Assembly (NCBI RefSeq): GCF_009828055.1
Contig: NZ_WTYB01000002.1
Coordinates: forward strand, 434,001-498,000
Direction: 5' to 3'
DNA length: 64,000 bases
From: Erythrobacter ramosus
GTDB taxonomy: Bacteria > Pseudomonadota > Alphaproteobacteria > Sphingomonadales > Sphingomonadaceae
The position numbers and the translations under genes are program-made. Below are positions 53,306 through 61,330 of this stretch, piece after piece (the stretch's first letter is position 1; each line of letters opens with the position of its first letter). The notes beneath the pieces were generated by a model, which worked only from the letters and a program-made list of their open reading frames with translations, had not been told where the DNA came from and searched no databases.

Positions 53306-54773
53306 CACAGCCGCCGGGCTGACCGCGCTGGTTCTGGCATTGTCGGGCTGCTCGGAGGAAAACGGTGCAGGGGTTTCCGCGCGTGACGAGGCGCGGAAAC
53401 CCGCGCTGGTGCAGCTGCTGGGCGATGCTGACCGGGCGATGGCGGCAGGCCAATTGGCGGACGCCGGACGGAAACTGGATGAGACGCGCGGGCTTGATCC
53501 CAACGATCCGGCGCTGTGGGTCGCCATTGCGCGGCTACGCTTTCGCGGCGGGGAGCACCTGACGGCAATCGAGGCCGCCGACCGTGCGCTGGAACTCGGT
53601 CCCGATTATCCGCCCGCGCTGCTATTGCGCGCGGTTATGCTGCGCGACGCGCATGGCTTTGCTGCGGCCGTGCCTTGGTTCAAGGCGGCACTAGCCGCTG
53701 ATCCCTACTACCGCGACGGATGGGCCGAATATGCCGCAACCCTTGGCGATGCCGGGGAGGCTGGAGCTATGCTTGATGCGGTGCGCAAGCTCGCCGAAGT
53801 CGCGCCTGGCGATGAACGGGTGCCCTATCTGCAAGCGGTGCTGGCCGCGCGTGGCGGGGAATACGCGCTTGCCCGCAGTCTGCTGGCGCGCAGCGGCATG
53901 GCGGCTCGCGGCGTGCCTGCGGCCTTGCAACTCGATGCTGTCATCAGCCTCGCGGAAGGCAATGCCGATAGCGCGGCGGTGATCCTCGAAGGTCTCGTCG
54001 CGCGCCAGCCCTCCCATGCCAAGCTGCGCGAACTGCTTGCCAAGGCGATGCTCGAATCGGGGAGAGGGGACGAATTGATCGCCCGTTTCGGGCCGGAAGC
54101 CGGATTGCGGGAAGCATCGCCCTACCTCGTGATGCTGGTCGCGCGGGCCTATGAACAGCGCGGCGATAGATTGAACGCGGCCCCCTTGCTGGCCCGGGCG
54201 ATGCGCGGGGCAAGCACTGCGCCGATGGTGCTGGCGGTGCGCGAAGGCTTGCCGCCGCCGACGGCGACAGTGCGTCAGGCAGGCTTGGTAGGCGATTGGG
54301 TCACCGCACGGGCAAGCACGCAGGCGCTTGGCAAACGCTTCCCGGCGTCGGCGGACGTTGCAGCGCTGAGCGGGGATGTTTTGCTCGGGGCAGGTGATCC
54401 GAAGGCCGCGCTCTCAGTCTATTCGGTGGCCACTAAAGTGAAACGTCCCTGGCCGCTGACGCGCAAGGCGGTGCTCGCATATGCGCGTTCGGGTGACGAG
54501 GCTGCGGCTGACACCTTGTTGGCGCGCCATGTGGCCGGCGAGCCTGACAATGCGAGCGCTCTGATCGCTCTGGCCGAGCGCTTTGGCCGGCGCGGCGATT
54601 GGAATCGGGCGGCGCAGTTGCTCGATCATGCCATCGCACTTGGGGCCGGGCATGATCCGGCGCCGCTCGGCTTGAGACTGCGCGCGGCGCGGGCGCTCAA
54701 CCAGCCGGATGAGGCACGCCGCTTTGCCGCATGGCTCGCAGAGGTCCATCCGCGCCACCTCGTGCAGCGGTAG
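53289..54773 (+). CDS. TPR-repeat lipoprotein of the XrtA/PEP-CTERM locus
   Basis: 494 residues with a lipoprotein signal (MTFRRDTAAGLTALVLALSGC). The rest is made of tetratricopeptide-like helical repeats, such as DPALWVAIARLRFRGGEHLTAIEAADRALELGPDYPPALLLRAV. It overlaps the prsR end by 17 bases. XrtA loci often carry a TPR protein called PrsT, but that is usually much longer (~900 residues), so I do not give the symbol. It is probably an outer-membrane scaffold for polysaccharide export. Confidence 0.78.
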   Translation: MTFRRDTAAGLTALVLALSGCSEENGAGVSARDEARKPALVQLLGDADRAMAAGQLADAGRKLDETRGLDPNDPALWVAIARLRFRGGEHLTAIEAADRALELGPDYPPALLLRAVMLRDAHGFAAAVPWFKAALAADPYYRDGWAEYAATLGDAGEAGAMLDAVRKLAEVAPGDERVPYLQAVLAARGGEYALARSLLARSGMAARGVPAALQLDAVISLAEGNADSAAVILEGLVARQPSHAKLRELLAKAMLESGRGDELIARFGPEAGLREASPYLVMLVARAYEQRGDRLNAAPLLARAMRGASTAPMVLAVREGLPPPTATVRQAGLVGDWVTARASTQALGKRFPASADVAALSGDVLLGAGDPKAALSVYSVATKVKRPWPLTRKAVLAYARSGDEAAADTLLARHVAGEPDNASALIALAERFGRRGDWNRAAQLLDHAIALGAGHDPAPLGLRLRAARALNQPDEARRFAAWLAEVHPRHLVQR

Positions 54774-54825
54774 CCGCACTGCCGCTCGACAAGCGCTCCC
54801 GGGCAGGGCAGGGCGCCTAGCGCCT

Positions 54826-55803
54826 ATGTCCAAGCCTGCTGTCTCCCGCTTCCCGTTCCTGACCGATCCGATGATCGCCGTCTTGGTGATCGCGACCGGA
54901 CTCGCCCTGCTTGTGCCCGCAGCCGGGGAAGCGCGGGCGGCTGCAACGCTGGTGTCGAATGCCGGTATCTTTCTGTTATTCCTGGTCAACGGGATGCGCA
55001 TCCGCCGCTCCGAGATCGCGCGGGGCTTGGCCAATTGGCGCTATTTCGGGCCGCTGATGCTGTTCGTCTTCGGCGCGATGGCGCTGGGCGGGGTGGGCTT
55101 TGCGAGCCTTGCCGGACAGGTCTTGCCGCCGATGGTGGCGCTGGGCTTCATCTATCTCGGCTGCCTGCCGTCCACGGTCCAGTCAGCCACGAGCTACACG
55201 AGCTTGGCCGAGGGCAACGTTGGCCTGGCGGTGGTCGGCGCGGCGCTCATCAACATCGCGGGCGTTTTCATCAGCGCGCCGCTATTTGCGCTGCTGGGCG
55301 GCGGCGGAGCGGGAGAGATCGGGAGCGAGGCGATCATCCGCATCGGCCTCATTCTGGTGTTGCCCTTCGTGATCGGACAACTGGTGCAGGACCGGGTGAT
55401 AGAGCGCATCGCTGCCCACCGGGCCCGGATCGCGTGGCTTGACCGGGCGGTGATCGGGATCGCGGTCTATGTCGCCTTTTCAGGCGCGGTTGAGCAGGGG
55501 CTGGCCACCATGTTCGCGCCCGCTGACTGGGCGGTGATGATCGCGCTGGTGCTGGCGATGCTCGCGCTCGCCCTGGGAGCTGCTTGGGGCACGGCCAGCT
55601 TGCTGGGCCTGCCGCGGCCTGACCGGATCGCGTTCCTGTTCGCCGGATCGCAAAAGAGTGTCGCCATCGGAGCGCCACTGGCCGCGATCCTGTTTCCGCC
55701 CGCCAGCGCCGGGTTCGTGATCGCGCCGCTTCTTCTCTATCACTTGGCCCAGCTGGTGCTAGCGGCACCGCTGGCGCTGCGCCTCGCCAAAGACGCGGAC
55801 TAG
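54826..55803 (+). CDS. Bile acid:sodium symporter family (SLC10A7/YfeH-like) transporter
   Basis: 325 residues with about ten transmembrane segments. Family stretches are LFLVNGMRIRRSEI, GFIYLGCLPSTVQSATSYTSLAEGN and FLFAGSQKSVAIGAPLAAILFPPASAGFVIAPLLLYH. Bacterial members are uncharacterised anion/organic acid transporters. ATG 54826 is chosen. Its end overlaps that of panB by 4 bases on the opposite strand. Confidence 0.85.
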   Translation: MSKPAVSRFPFLTDPMIAVLVIATGLALLVPAAGEARAAATLVSNAGIFLLFLVNGMRIRRSEIARGLANWRYFGPLMLFVFGAMALGGVGFASLAGQVLPPMVALGFIYLGCLPSTVQSATSYTSLAEGNVGLAVVGAALINIAGVFISAPLFALLGGGGAGEIGSEAIIRIGLILVLPFVIGQLVQDRVIERIAAHRARIAWLDRAVIGIAVYVAFSGAVEQGLATMFAPADWAVMIALVLAMLALALGAAWGTASLLGLPRPDRIAFLFAGSQKSVAIGAPLAAILFPPASAGFVIAPLLLYHLAQLVLAAPLALRLAKDAD

Positions 55804-56672
55804 GCCTTGGGCTGGTAGGTCTGGTCTTCGGTCGGGAAGGCGCGGCTGCGCACTTCTTCGGCATAGCGGGCTACGGTGCGGTCAATCACGCCCGCGATAT
55901 CCTCGTAACGCTTCACGAAGCGCGGCACCCGCTCGAACATGCCGAGCATGTCTTCGGTGACGAGCACCTGCCCATCGCATTGGGCCGAAGCGCCGATGCC
56001 GATGGTAGGGCAGGTGACGGCCTGTGTCGCGGCAATCGCGATGGGCTCAACCACGCCTTCGATCACGATCGCGAAGGCGCCCGCTTCATCCAGCGCCTTG
56101 GCGTCAGAGACGATCTTCTCCGCCTCGGCATCCGACCGCCCGCGCGCGCCATAGCCGCCGAGCACGTTGACCGCCTGCGGAGTGAGGCCCACATGGCCCA
56201 TCACCGGAATGCCGCGCTGGCTCAGGAAAGCGACGGTCGGCGCCATCACCGCCCCGCCTTCCAGCTTCACCGCCGCAGCGCCGGTCTGCTTGAGGAGGAA
56301 GGCCGCGCTTTCGAACGCCTGCTCTGGCGACGCCTCGTAGGAACCGAACGGCATGTCGACGACCACGACCGAATGATACGACCCGCGTACAACTGCCGCG
56401 CCATGATTGGCCATCATCTCGAGCGTCACCGGAACGGTCGACGGCAGGCCGTAGATCACCTGGCCGAGCGAATCCCCCACCAGCAGGATATCGCAATGCG
56501 CGTCGAGCAGCTGCGCCTGACGCGCGGTATAGGCGGTCAGCATTACCAGCGGAGTGGCGGTGACACCGTCCTTCTTGCGCGCGCGAATGGCGGGCACGGT
56601 TAGCCGCTTCATCACCTGCGGGGTGGGGTTTGCGCGGCTTGTGCTGGTGTCGAGCTGGAAGGTCGTGGACAT
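55800..56672 (-). CDS. panB: 3-methyl-2-oxobutanoate hydroxymethyltransferase
   Basis: First committed step of pantothenate synthesis, using 5,10-methylene-THF. 290 residues, TIM barrel. Signatures: MLTAYTARQAQLLDAHCDILLVGDSLGQVIYG (metal aspartate), VVVVDMPFGSYEASP, AVKLEGG, RGIPVMGHVGLTPQAVNVLGGY, IVIEGVVEPIA and CPTIGIGASAQCDGQVLV. ATG 56672 (MSTTFQLD) gives the normal length. panC/panD are not adjacent. Confidence 0.94.
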   Translation of the reverse strand: MSTTFQLDTSTSRANPTPQVMKRLTVPAIRARKKDGVTATPLVMLTAYTARQAQLLDAHCDILLVGDSLGQVIYGLPSTVPVTLEMMANHGAAVVRGSYHSVVVVDMPFGSYEASPEQAFESAAFLLKQTGAAAVKLEGGAVMAPTVAFLSQRGIPVMGHVGLTPQAVNVLGGYGARGRSDAEAEKIVSDAKALDEAGAFAIVIEGVVEPIAIAATQAVTCPTIGIGASAQCDGQVLVTEDMLGMFERVPRFVKRYEDIAGVIDRTVARYAEEVRSRAFPTEDQTYQPKA

Positions 56673-56863
56673 GAACGGCGGTGTAGCGCTTGCGCGCACC
56701 GGGGGAAACCCGCTCTTTCGGCTTGTGTTGCGAGCCTGTTGCGCTAGCGTTACGGCCATTCGATCGCGCGGGGGATCTGCTTGCGATCAGTGGGAGACCT
56801 ATTCCAGATGTTTCTTGACCGGATTAAGCCGTGCGCCGTGCAGGCGCGCAGGGGGGATTTGTA

Positions 56864-58441
56864 ATGGCGAGTGCACCCAGAGGAACCGTTTTTCAGCGGA
56901 TGTTCGCGCGCAAGTCGATTGCGCAGGTCCAGCGTGAAACCCAGACCAGCGAGTTGAAGCGCACGCTCGGCAAGTGGAACCTGCTGCTGCTGGGCGTCGG
57001 CTGCATCATCGGGGCGGGCATTTTTGTTCGCACCGGCAGTGCGGCGGCGCTCCATGCGGGGCCGGCTGTGATGCTGTCCTTCGTGGTGGCGGGCATTGTC
57101 TGTGCCTTTGCCGGGCTGTGCTATGCCGAGCTTAGCTCGACACTGCCGGTCTCTGGCTCAGCCTACACCTACAGCTACACCACGCTGGGCGAGTTCGTCG
57201 CCTGGATCATGGGCGCGCTGCTGCTGCTGGAATATGGCTTGGCTGCTTCGGTGGTCGCGGTGGGCTGGGGCGGCTATGTGGTCAGCCTGCTAGCTGACTT
57301 CGGCCTTGTTATACCGCCACAATTTACCGGGCCTGCAGGCATGACGCTGATGCAGGATGGCGCGCCGGTGATTGTCGATGGCCAGACGGTCACGACGATC
57401 TTCAATATGCCGGCGTTCCTGATCTGCATCGCGCTATCGGGCCTGCTGATGCTGGGCGTGTCGGAATCGGCCAAGGTCAACAACATCATCGTCGGCATCA
57501 AGGTCAGCGTGCTGGTGGCGTTCATCGCGGTCGGCGGGCTGATTGTGCTTTCCAACCTCGGCGAGCTGATGGCGACCAACTGGGTGCCGTTCATTCCTGA
57601 GTATGACGCTGCGGCCAATAATGGCGAAGGCGCCTTCGGGGTCGACGGGATCATGCGCGCCGCCTCGATCGTGTTCTTCGCCTATATCGGGTTCGAGGCA
57701 GTCTCGACCGCCGGACAGGAAGCCAAGGACCCGGCCAAGGATATGCCGTTCGGCATTCTGGGCTCGCTGATTGTCTGCACCGTGATCTACATGCTTGTTG
57801 CCGCGATCATGACGTTGCTGGTGCCCTACGGCACGCTCAACGTCCCCGATCCGGTTGCGGTGGTGGTCGACAATTTCGGCCCCACCTGGGGCTGGCTCGC
57901 GAAGATCATCAAGGTCGGTGCGATCATCGGTCTGACGTCGGTGGTGCTGGTGCTGATGTATGCGCAGACGCGCATCTTCTACACCATGGCGCGTGACGGC
58001 CTGCTGCCCAAGGTGTTCAGCAAGGTACATCCGAAGTATCAGACGCCCTATGTGAACACGGCGCTGGTCGGCATCATCACGGCCGTTGCTGCGGGCTTCT
58101 TCGACATCAACGTGCTCGGTGACATGACCTCGGTCGGTACGCTGGCGGCCTTCGCCATCGTCTGTCTGTCGGTGATCTACCTGCGCCGCAACGCGCCGGA
58201 ACTGCCGCGCGGGTTCAAGGTGCCGTTTTATCCGGTTACCCCGGTGCTGGGCATCCTGTCGTGTGCCTACCTGATCTACACCGTGCCGCCGAGCGTGCTG
58301 ATCTTCTTTGCATGGTTCATGGCCGGGATGATCGCGCTGTATTTCCTTTACGGCCTGTCGCATTCCAACCTCCAGCATGGCGAGTGGCAGGACCCTGCGC
58401 CTGACATGGGTGAGTTTCCGGGGCCGGTGGTCGACGACTAG
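56864..58441 (+). CDS. APC-superfamily amino-acid permease
   Basis: 525 residues with about 12 transmembrane helices. The N-terminal RTLGKWNLLLLGVGCIIGAGIFVRTGSAAALHAGPAV is the APC substrate-binding unwound helix (GxGIGAGIF-type), AYIGFEAVSTAGQEAKDPAKDMPFGILGSLI is helix 6. It resembles the cationic amino-acid transporter (CAT/YfnA) subgroup. ATG 56864 follows AGGGGGGATT. It is a single gene closed by a terminator. Confidence 0.9.
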   Translation: MASAPRGTVFQRMFARKSIAQVQRETQTSELKRTLGKWNLLLLGVGCIIGAGIFVRTGSAAALHAGPAVMLSFVVAGIVCAFAGLCYAELSSTLPVSGSAYTYSYTTLGEFVAWIMGALLLLEYGLAASVVAVGWGGYVVSLLADFGLVIPPQFTGPAGMTLMQDGAPVIVDGQTVTTIFNMPAFLICIALSGLLMLGVSESAKVNNIIVGIKVSVLVAFIAVGGLIVLSNLGELMATNWVPFIPEYDAAANNGEGAFGVDGIMRAASIVFFAYIGFEAVSTAGQEAKDPAKDMPFGILGSLIVCTVIYMLVAAIMTLLVPYGTLNVPDPVAVVVDNFGPTWGWLAKIIKVGAIIGLTSVVLVLMYAQTRIFYTMARDGLLPKVFSKVHPKYQTPYVNTALVGIITAVAAGFFDINVLGDMTSVGTLAAFAIVCLSVIYLRRNAPELPRGFKVPFYPVTPVLGILSCAYLIYTVPPSVLIFFAWFMAGMIALYFLYGLSHSNLQHGEWQDPAPDMGEFPGPVVDD

Positions 58442-58462
58442 GTCTCGTTGAGACTCAAATCT

Positions 58463-58499
58463 AAGGGCGCGGGGAGCACACAGCTCCCCGCGCCCTTTT
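58463..58499 (+). terminator. Rho-independent terminator
   Basis: A perfect 15-bp stem AAGGGCGCGGGGAGC / GCTCCCCGCGCCCTT with loop ACACA, followed by TT. It ends the permease transcript and insulates the SOS genes downstream. Confidence 0.92.
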
Positions 58500-58521
58500 C
58501 ATTGCAAGCGGACCAATATTG

Positions 58522-58536
58522 GAACATAAAGCGAAC
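58522..58536 (+). promoter_or_regulatory. SOS (LexA) box for imuAB
   Basis: GAAC-ATAAAGC-GAAC matches the alphaproteobacterial LexA operator (GAAC/GTTC direct repeat, N7) exactly. It ends 2 bases before the imuA ATG at 58539, so LexA would block initiation; if the start is ATG 58554, spacing is more usual. Confidence 0.85.
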
Positions 58537-58538
58537 AT

Positions 58539-59333
58539 ATGAGTCGTTCGCTTATGCCCTTTACGCCCTCCAAACCGTCACCTGCGCGCGTGCTGTCCCG
58601 CGCTGCTGCCCTATCTACGCCTGAAGCGCGGTGGCGACCGGGGTTGGCGGATCACCCGTTCCACTCCGAAATCTTCGCGTCCGCCAGTGAGGCGAGCGGA
58701 GTGGGGCTGGCGCTGGCTTTGGCGCGTGACGCCTTGACGTCAAACGCAGCGGATGAGGCGATTGAGGACACCCGCCAAGTCCTGTGGGTGCAGGATCGCG
58801 CCGCGATCCGCCTAGGCGGGCGGCCCTGCCTTGCCGGCCTTTCGCCCGATCTGCGCCGCCACCTGATCCATGTCGCCGCCGCCACGCCAGAGGACGCGCT
58901 GTTCGCGCTGGAGGAGGGGTTGAAGTGCCGTGACCTCGCCTGCGTGATCGGGGAGATCGCGGGTAATCCGCGCGCGCTCAGCTTCACCGCCTCGCGCCGG
59001 TTGAGCCTTACCGCAGAACGCCACGGAGTGCGATTGTGGCTGGTGCGGCTCGATGCCGAACGCGACCTTTCCTCGGCCCGAATGCGCTGGCAGGTGCGCG
59101 CGGCACCTTCGCCTCTGCCGCGCTGGAACCCTGCCGCTCCCGGCACTGCCAGCTGGCATGCCGAACTGTTCCGTGCGCGCGCCCATGCGCCGGGCGAATG
59201 GATGCTTTGCGATGACACTGGAACCCTGCGCCTCCGCTCTGATCCTGACACCGATGTCGCCGCCGCGCCGGATCCTGTCCATCTGGCTCGCCCGACTGTC
59301 GGTCGATCGCTGGCGGCGCGCGCACGCGCCTGA
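58539..59333 (+). CDS. imuA: ImuA, SOS mutagenesis protein
   Basis: 264 residues of the ImuA (SulA/RecA-related) family that works with ImuB and DnaE2 in damage-induced mutagenesis. Recognisable parts are HPFHSEIFASASEASGVGLALALARD, QVLWVQDRAAIRLGGRPCLAGL, EDALFALEEGLKCRDLACVIGEIAGNPRALSFTASRRLSLTAERHGV and AERDLSSARMRWQVRAAPS. Walker A is not preserved. The start may be 58539 or 58554. Its 3' end overlaps imuB by 80 bases in another frame. Confidence 0.88.
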   Translation: MSRSLMPFTPSKPSPARVLSRAAALSTPEARWRPGLADHPFHSEIFASASEASGVGLALALARDALTSNAADEAIEDTRQVLWVQDRAAIRLGGRPCLAGLSPDLRRHLIHVAAATPEDALFALEEGLKCRDLACVIGEIAGNPRALSFTASRRLSLTAERHGVRLWLVRLDAERDLSSARMRWQVRAAPSPLPRWNPAAPGTASWHAELFRARAHAPGEWMLCDDTGTLRLRSDPDTDVAAAPDPVHLARPTVGRSLAARARA

Positions 59334-60846
59334 GGCGCAAGCCGCCGCCGATGCCGCGCCCACAGCGCTGATCCTCGAAACCGCGCACGGCCCGCGCATC
59401 ACCGCTGCCAATGGCGCCGGGCTCGCGGCGGGTGCGCGGGTGGGGATGTTGCTGGCTGATGCGCGCGCGCTCTGCCCTGATCTGGCCGCTGTTCCGGCTG
59501 ACCCCGCAGGCGATCTCGCAGCGCTGGAGAAGCTCGCCCTGTGGGCGCAGCGCTGGGGGCCGTGGAGCGCGCTCGATCCGCCCGACGGTCTGCTGGTCGA
59601 TGTCACCGGAGCCGCCCACCTGTTCGGCGGCGAGGACGCGCTACTCACCGATGTCATGCGGGCCTTCGCAGCGCGCGGGCTGACAGCGCGCGCCGCGCTC
59701 GCGCCGACGGCGGGGGCGGCTTGGGCGCTTTCGCATTACGCCCGGCCGCGTGCGATCCTCGCCCCGGATGATGATCCGCTGCGTCAGCTCGGCGATCTGC
59801 CTGTGGCAGCACTCAGGCTCGATGACGACGTGCTGACCGTGCTGCGCCGGCTCGGGATCAAGCGGCTCGGCGAGCTTGCAGGGGTGAGCGGCATGGGTGA
59901 GGATCCGGGGCAGGAGGCCGCCGCGCGCGATGCCCTGCGCCGGCGGTTCCGCAATCACCGCTCCCCCGCCGCCAATCCGCTGCTCCGGCTCGATCAATTG
60001 CTGGGCCGCGTGCCCGAACCGCTGCTGCCGGTGATCGACCGGCCGATGCCGCTGGTGCAGCGCCGGTTGATGGAGCCGCTGCGTCACCGCAACCTGCTCG
60101 ACCGGGTGGTGGAAGACCTCGCCGCTGACATGGTGCGCGCGCTCGAAGCGCGGGGGGAGGGCGCACGACGGCTCGAACTGGCGCTGTGGCGGGTCGATGG
60201 CGAAGTCTTACAGCGCCGCATCGAACTCGCTGCCGCCACGCGCGAGGCCAGCCATATCAACCGGCTGTTTGCCGCCCGGCTCGATGATGTCGAGGCCGGG
60301 TTCGGGATCGAAGCGGTGCAGTTGCGCGCCAGCTGGAGCGAACCGCTCAGCCTCAGCCAGGCCGATCTCGATGCGGCCGCCGAAGACCACGGCACTGCGC
60401 TGGCGGCCTGCATCGACCGGCTGACTGTTCGGCTCGGCCCCAAGGCTGTCACCCGCCCGGTCGCTCGTGCCAGCCACATCCCCGAACGCGCGCAAAGCTG
60501 GCAGCCGCCGCTCGCCCCGGTGCCGCCTTCGCAAGGCGCGCTTGCCTTCCACACCCGCCCGCTGAAACTGCTCGACCGGGCCGAGCCGATCGCGGTGCTC
60601 TATGCCTCGCCCGATGGCGTGCCGCAGCGGTTCCGCTGGCGCGGGAATGTGCGCGAGGTCTGCCGCGTCGAGGGGCCGGAGCGGATCGCGCCCGAATGGT
60701 GGCGCGAACGCTCGACCGCGCGGCTGCGCGACTATTACCGGATCGAGGATGAGGCGGGGCGGCGGTACTGGATCTACCGGCAGGGAACCCTTGGTGACGG
60801 GCGGGGCGGGGTGCCCGACTGGTTCCTGCAAGGGCTCTATGCCTGA
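59254..60846 (+). CDS. imuB: ImuB, Y-family polymerase-like SOS protein
   Basis: 530 residues. It opens RRILSIWLARLSVDRWRRAH, as ImuB proteins do, then GPRITAANGAGLAAGARVGMLLADARALCPDL and VDVTGAAHLFGGEDALL of the Y-family palm/fingers; the catalytic acidic residues of active Y polymerases are not in place, consistent with ImuB as a non-catalytic adaptor. Finger/thumb HhH is around LDDDVLTVLRRLGIKRLGELAG. The C-terminus RLRDYYRIEDEAGRRYWIYRQGTL is family-typical. ATG 59254 is chosen by this N-terminus and means an 80-base overlap with imuA. dnaE2 does not follow. Confidence 0.9.
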   Translation: MSPPRRILSIWLARLSVDRWRRAHAPEAQAAADAAPTALILETAHGPRITAANGAGLAAGARVGMLLADARALCPDLAAVPADPAGDLAALEKLALWAQRWGPWSALDPPDGLLVDVTGAAHLFGGEDALLTDVMRAFAARGLTARAALAPTAGAAWALSHYARPRAILAPDDDPLRQLGDLPVAALRLDDDVLTVLRRLGIKRLGELAGVSGMGEDPGQEAAARDALRRRFRNHRSPAANPLLRLDQLLGRVPEPLLPVIDRPMPLVQRRLMEPLRHRNLLDRVVEDLAADMVRALEARGEGARRLELALWRVDGEVLQRRIELAAATREASHINRLFAARLDDVEAGFGIEAVQLRASWSEPLSLSQADLDAAAEDHGTALAACIDRLTVRLGPKAVTRPVARASHIPERAQSWQPPLAPVPPSQGALAFHTRPLKLLDRAEPIAVLYASPDGVPQRFRWRGNVREVCRVEGPERIAPEWWRERSTARLRDYYRIEDEAGRRYWIYRQGTLGDGRGGVPDWFLQGLYA

Positions 60847-60917
60847 TAGCGCTTAACCCTAATTCCTCTTACAGGCTTGCTTAGCTTTCCTTTACAGATT
60901 TGTGCCATGCTCCGCCT

Positions 60918-61250
60918 ATGAACCTCCACTCGATCTCGCGCGCGTCCGAACGCCGGCCGATGAGCCTCACGGTGAAAAGCCGGGTGCGCTCGCGCGTGGT
61001 GTTTGTCGATCTGATCGATATTTCCGAAGGAGGCTGCAAAATCCGCGCGCGCGCTGGGTTTGCCGAAGTCGGTGACCGGGTGACGATGAAGGTCAATGGG
61101 ATCAACGCCCCGCTCGGCACGATCGCTTGGATCGAAGGGCAGGTCGCCGGTGTCGCCTTCGAAGGGGCGATGCACCCCGCTGTGATCGACTATCTGTGCG
61201 ATAAGCAAGACGACCGCGACACCGGCCCAGAGTTGCGTCGCATCGTCTGA
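60918..61250 (+). CDS. PilZ domain protein
   Basis: 110 residues, a single PilZ domain. The c-di-GMP-binding features are an arginine cluster (SRASERRPM) about 10 residues in and DISEGGCKI (D/NxSxxG) about residue 33. It occupies the place where dnaE2 is usually found in an imuA-imuB-dnaE2 cassette. It may read out c-di-GMP, with the CHASE2-EAL protein at 5-7.7 kb as one possible source of control, but this link is only suggestive. Confidence 0.8.
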   Translation: MNLHSISRASERRPMSLTVKSRVRSRVVFVDLIDISEGGCKIRARAGFAEVGDRVTMKVNGINAPLGTIAWIEGQVAGVAFEGAMHPAVIDYLCDKQDDRDTGPELRRIV

Positions 61251-61291
61251 CAGGCCGCTTGCAAGCTTTGCATTTGGCGATGGAGAAGTAG

Positions 61292-61306
61292 GAACATATA
61301 AGGAAC
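61292..61306 (+). promoter_or_regulatory. SOS (LexA) box for the radical-SAM/UdgX genes
   Basis: GAAC-ATATAAG-GAAC, an exact alphaproteobacterial LexA operator, 24 bases before the ATG of the radical-SAM gene. It is closely similar to the imuA box 2.8 kb away. Confidence 0.85.
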
Positions 61307-61330
61307 ACTTGAAAGGTGTTCCTCGTTCCG

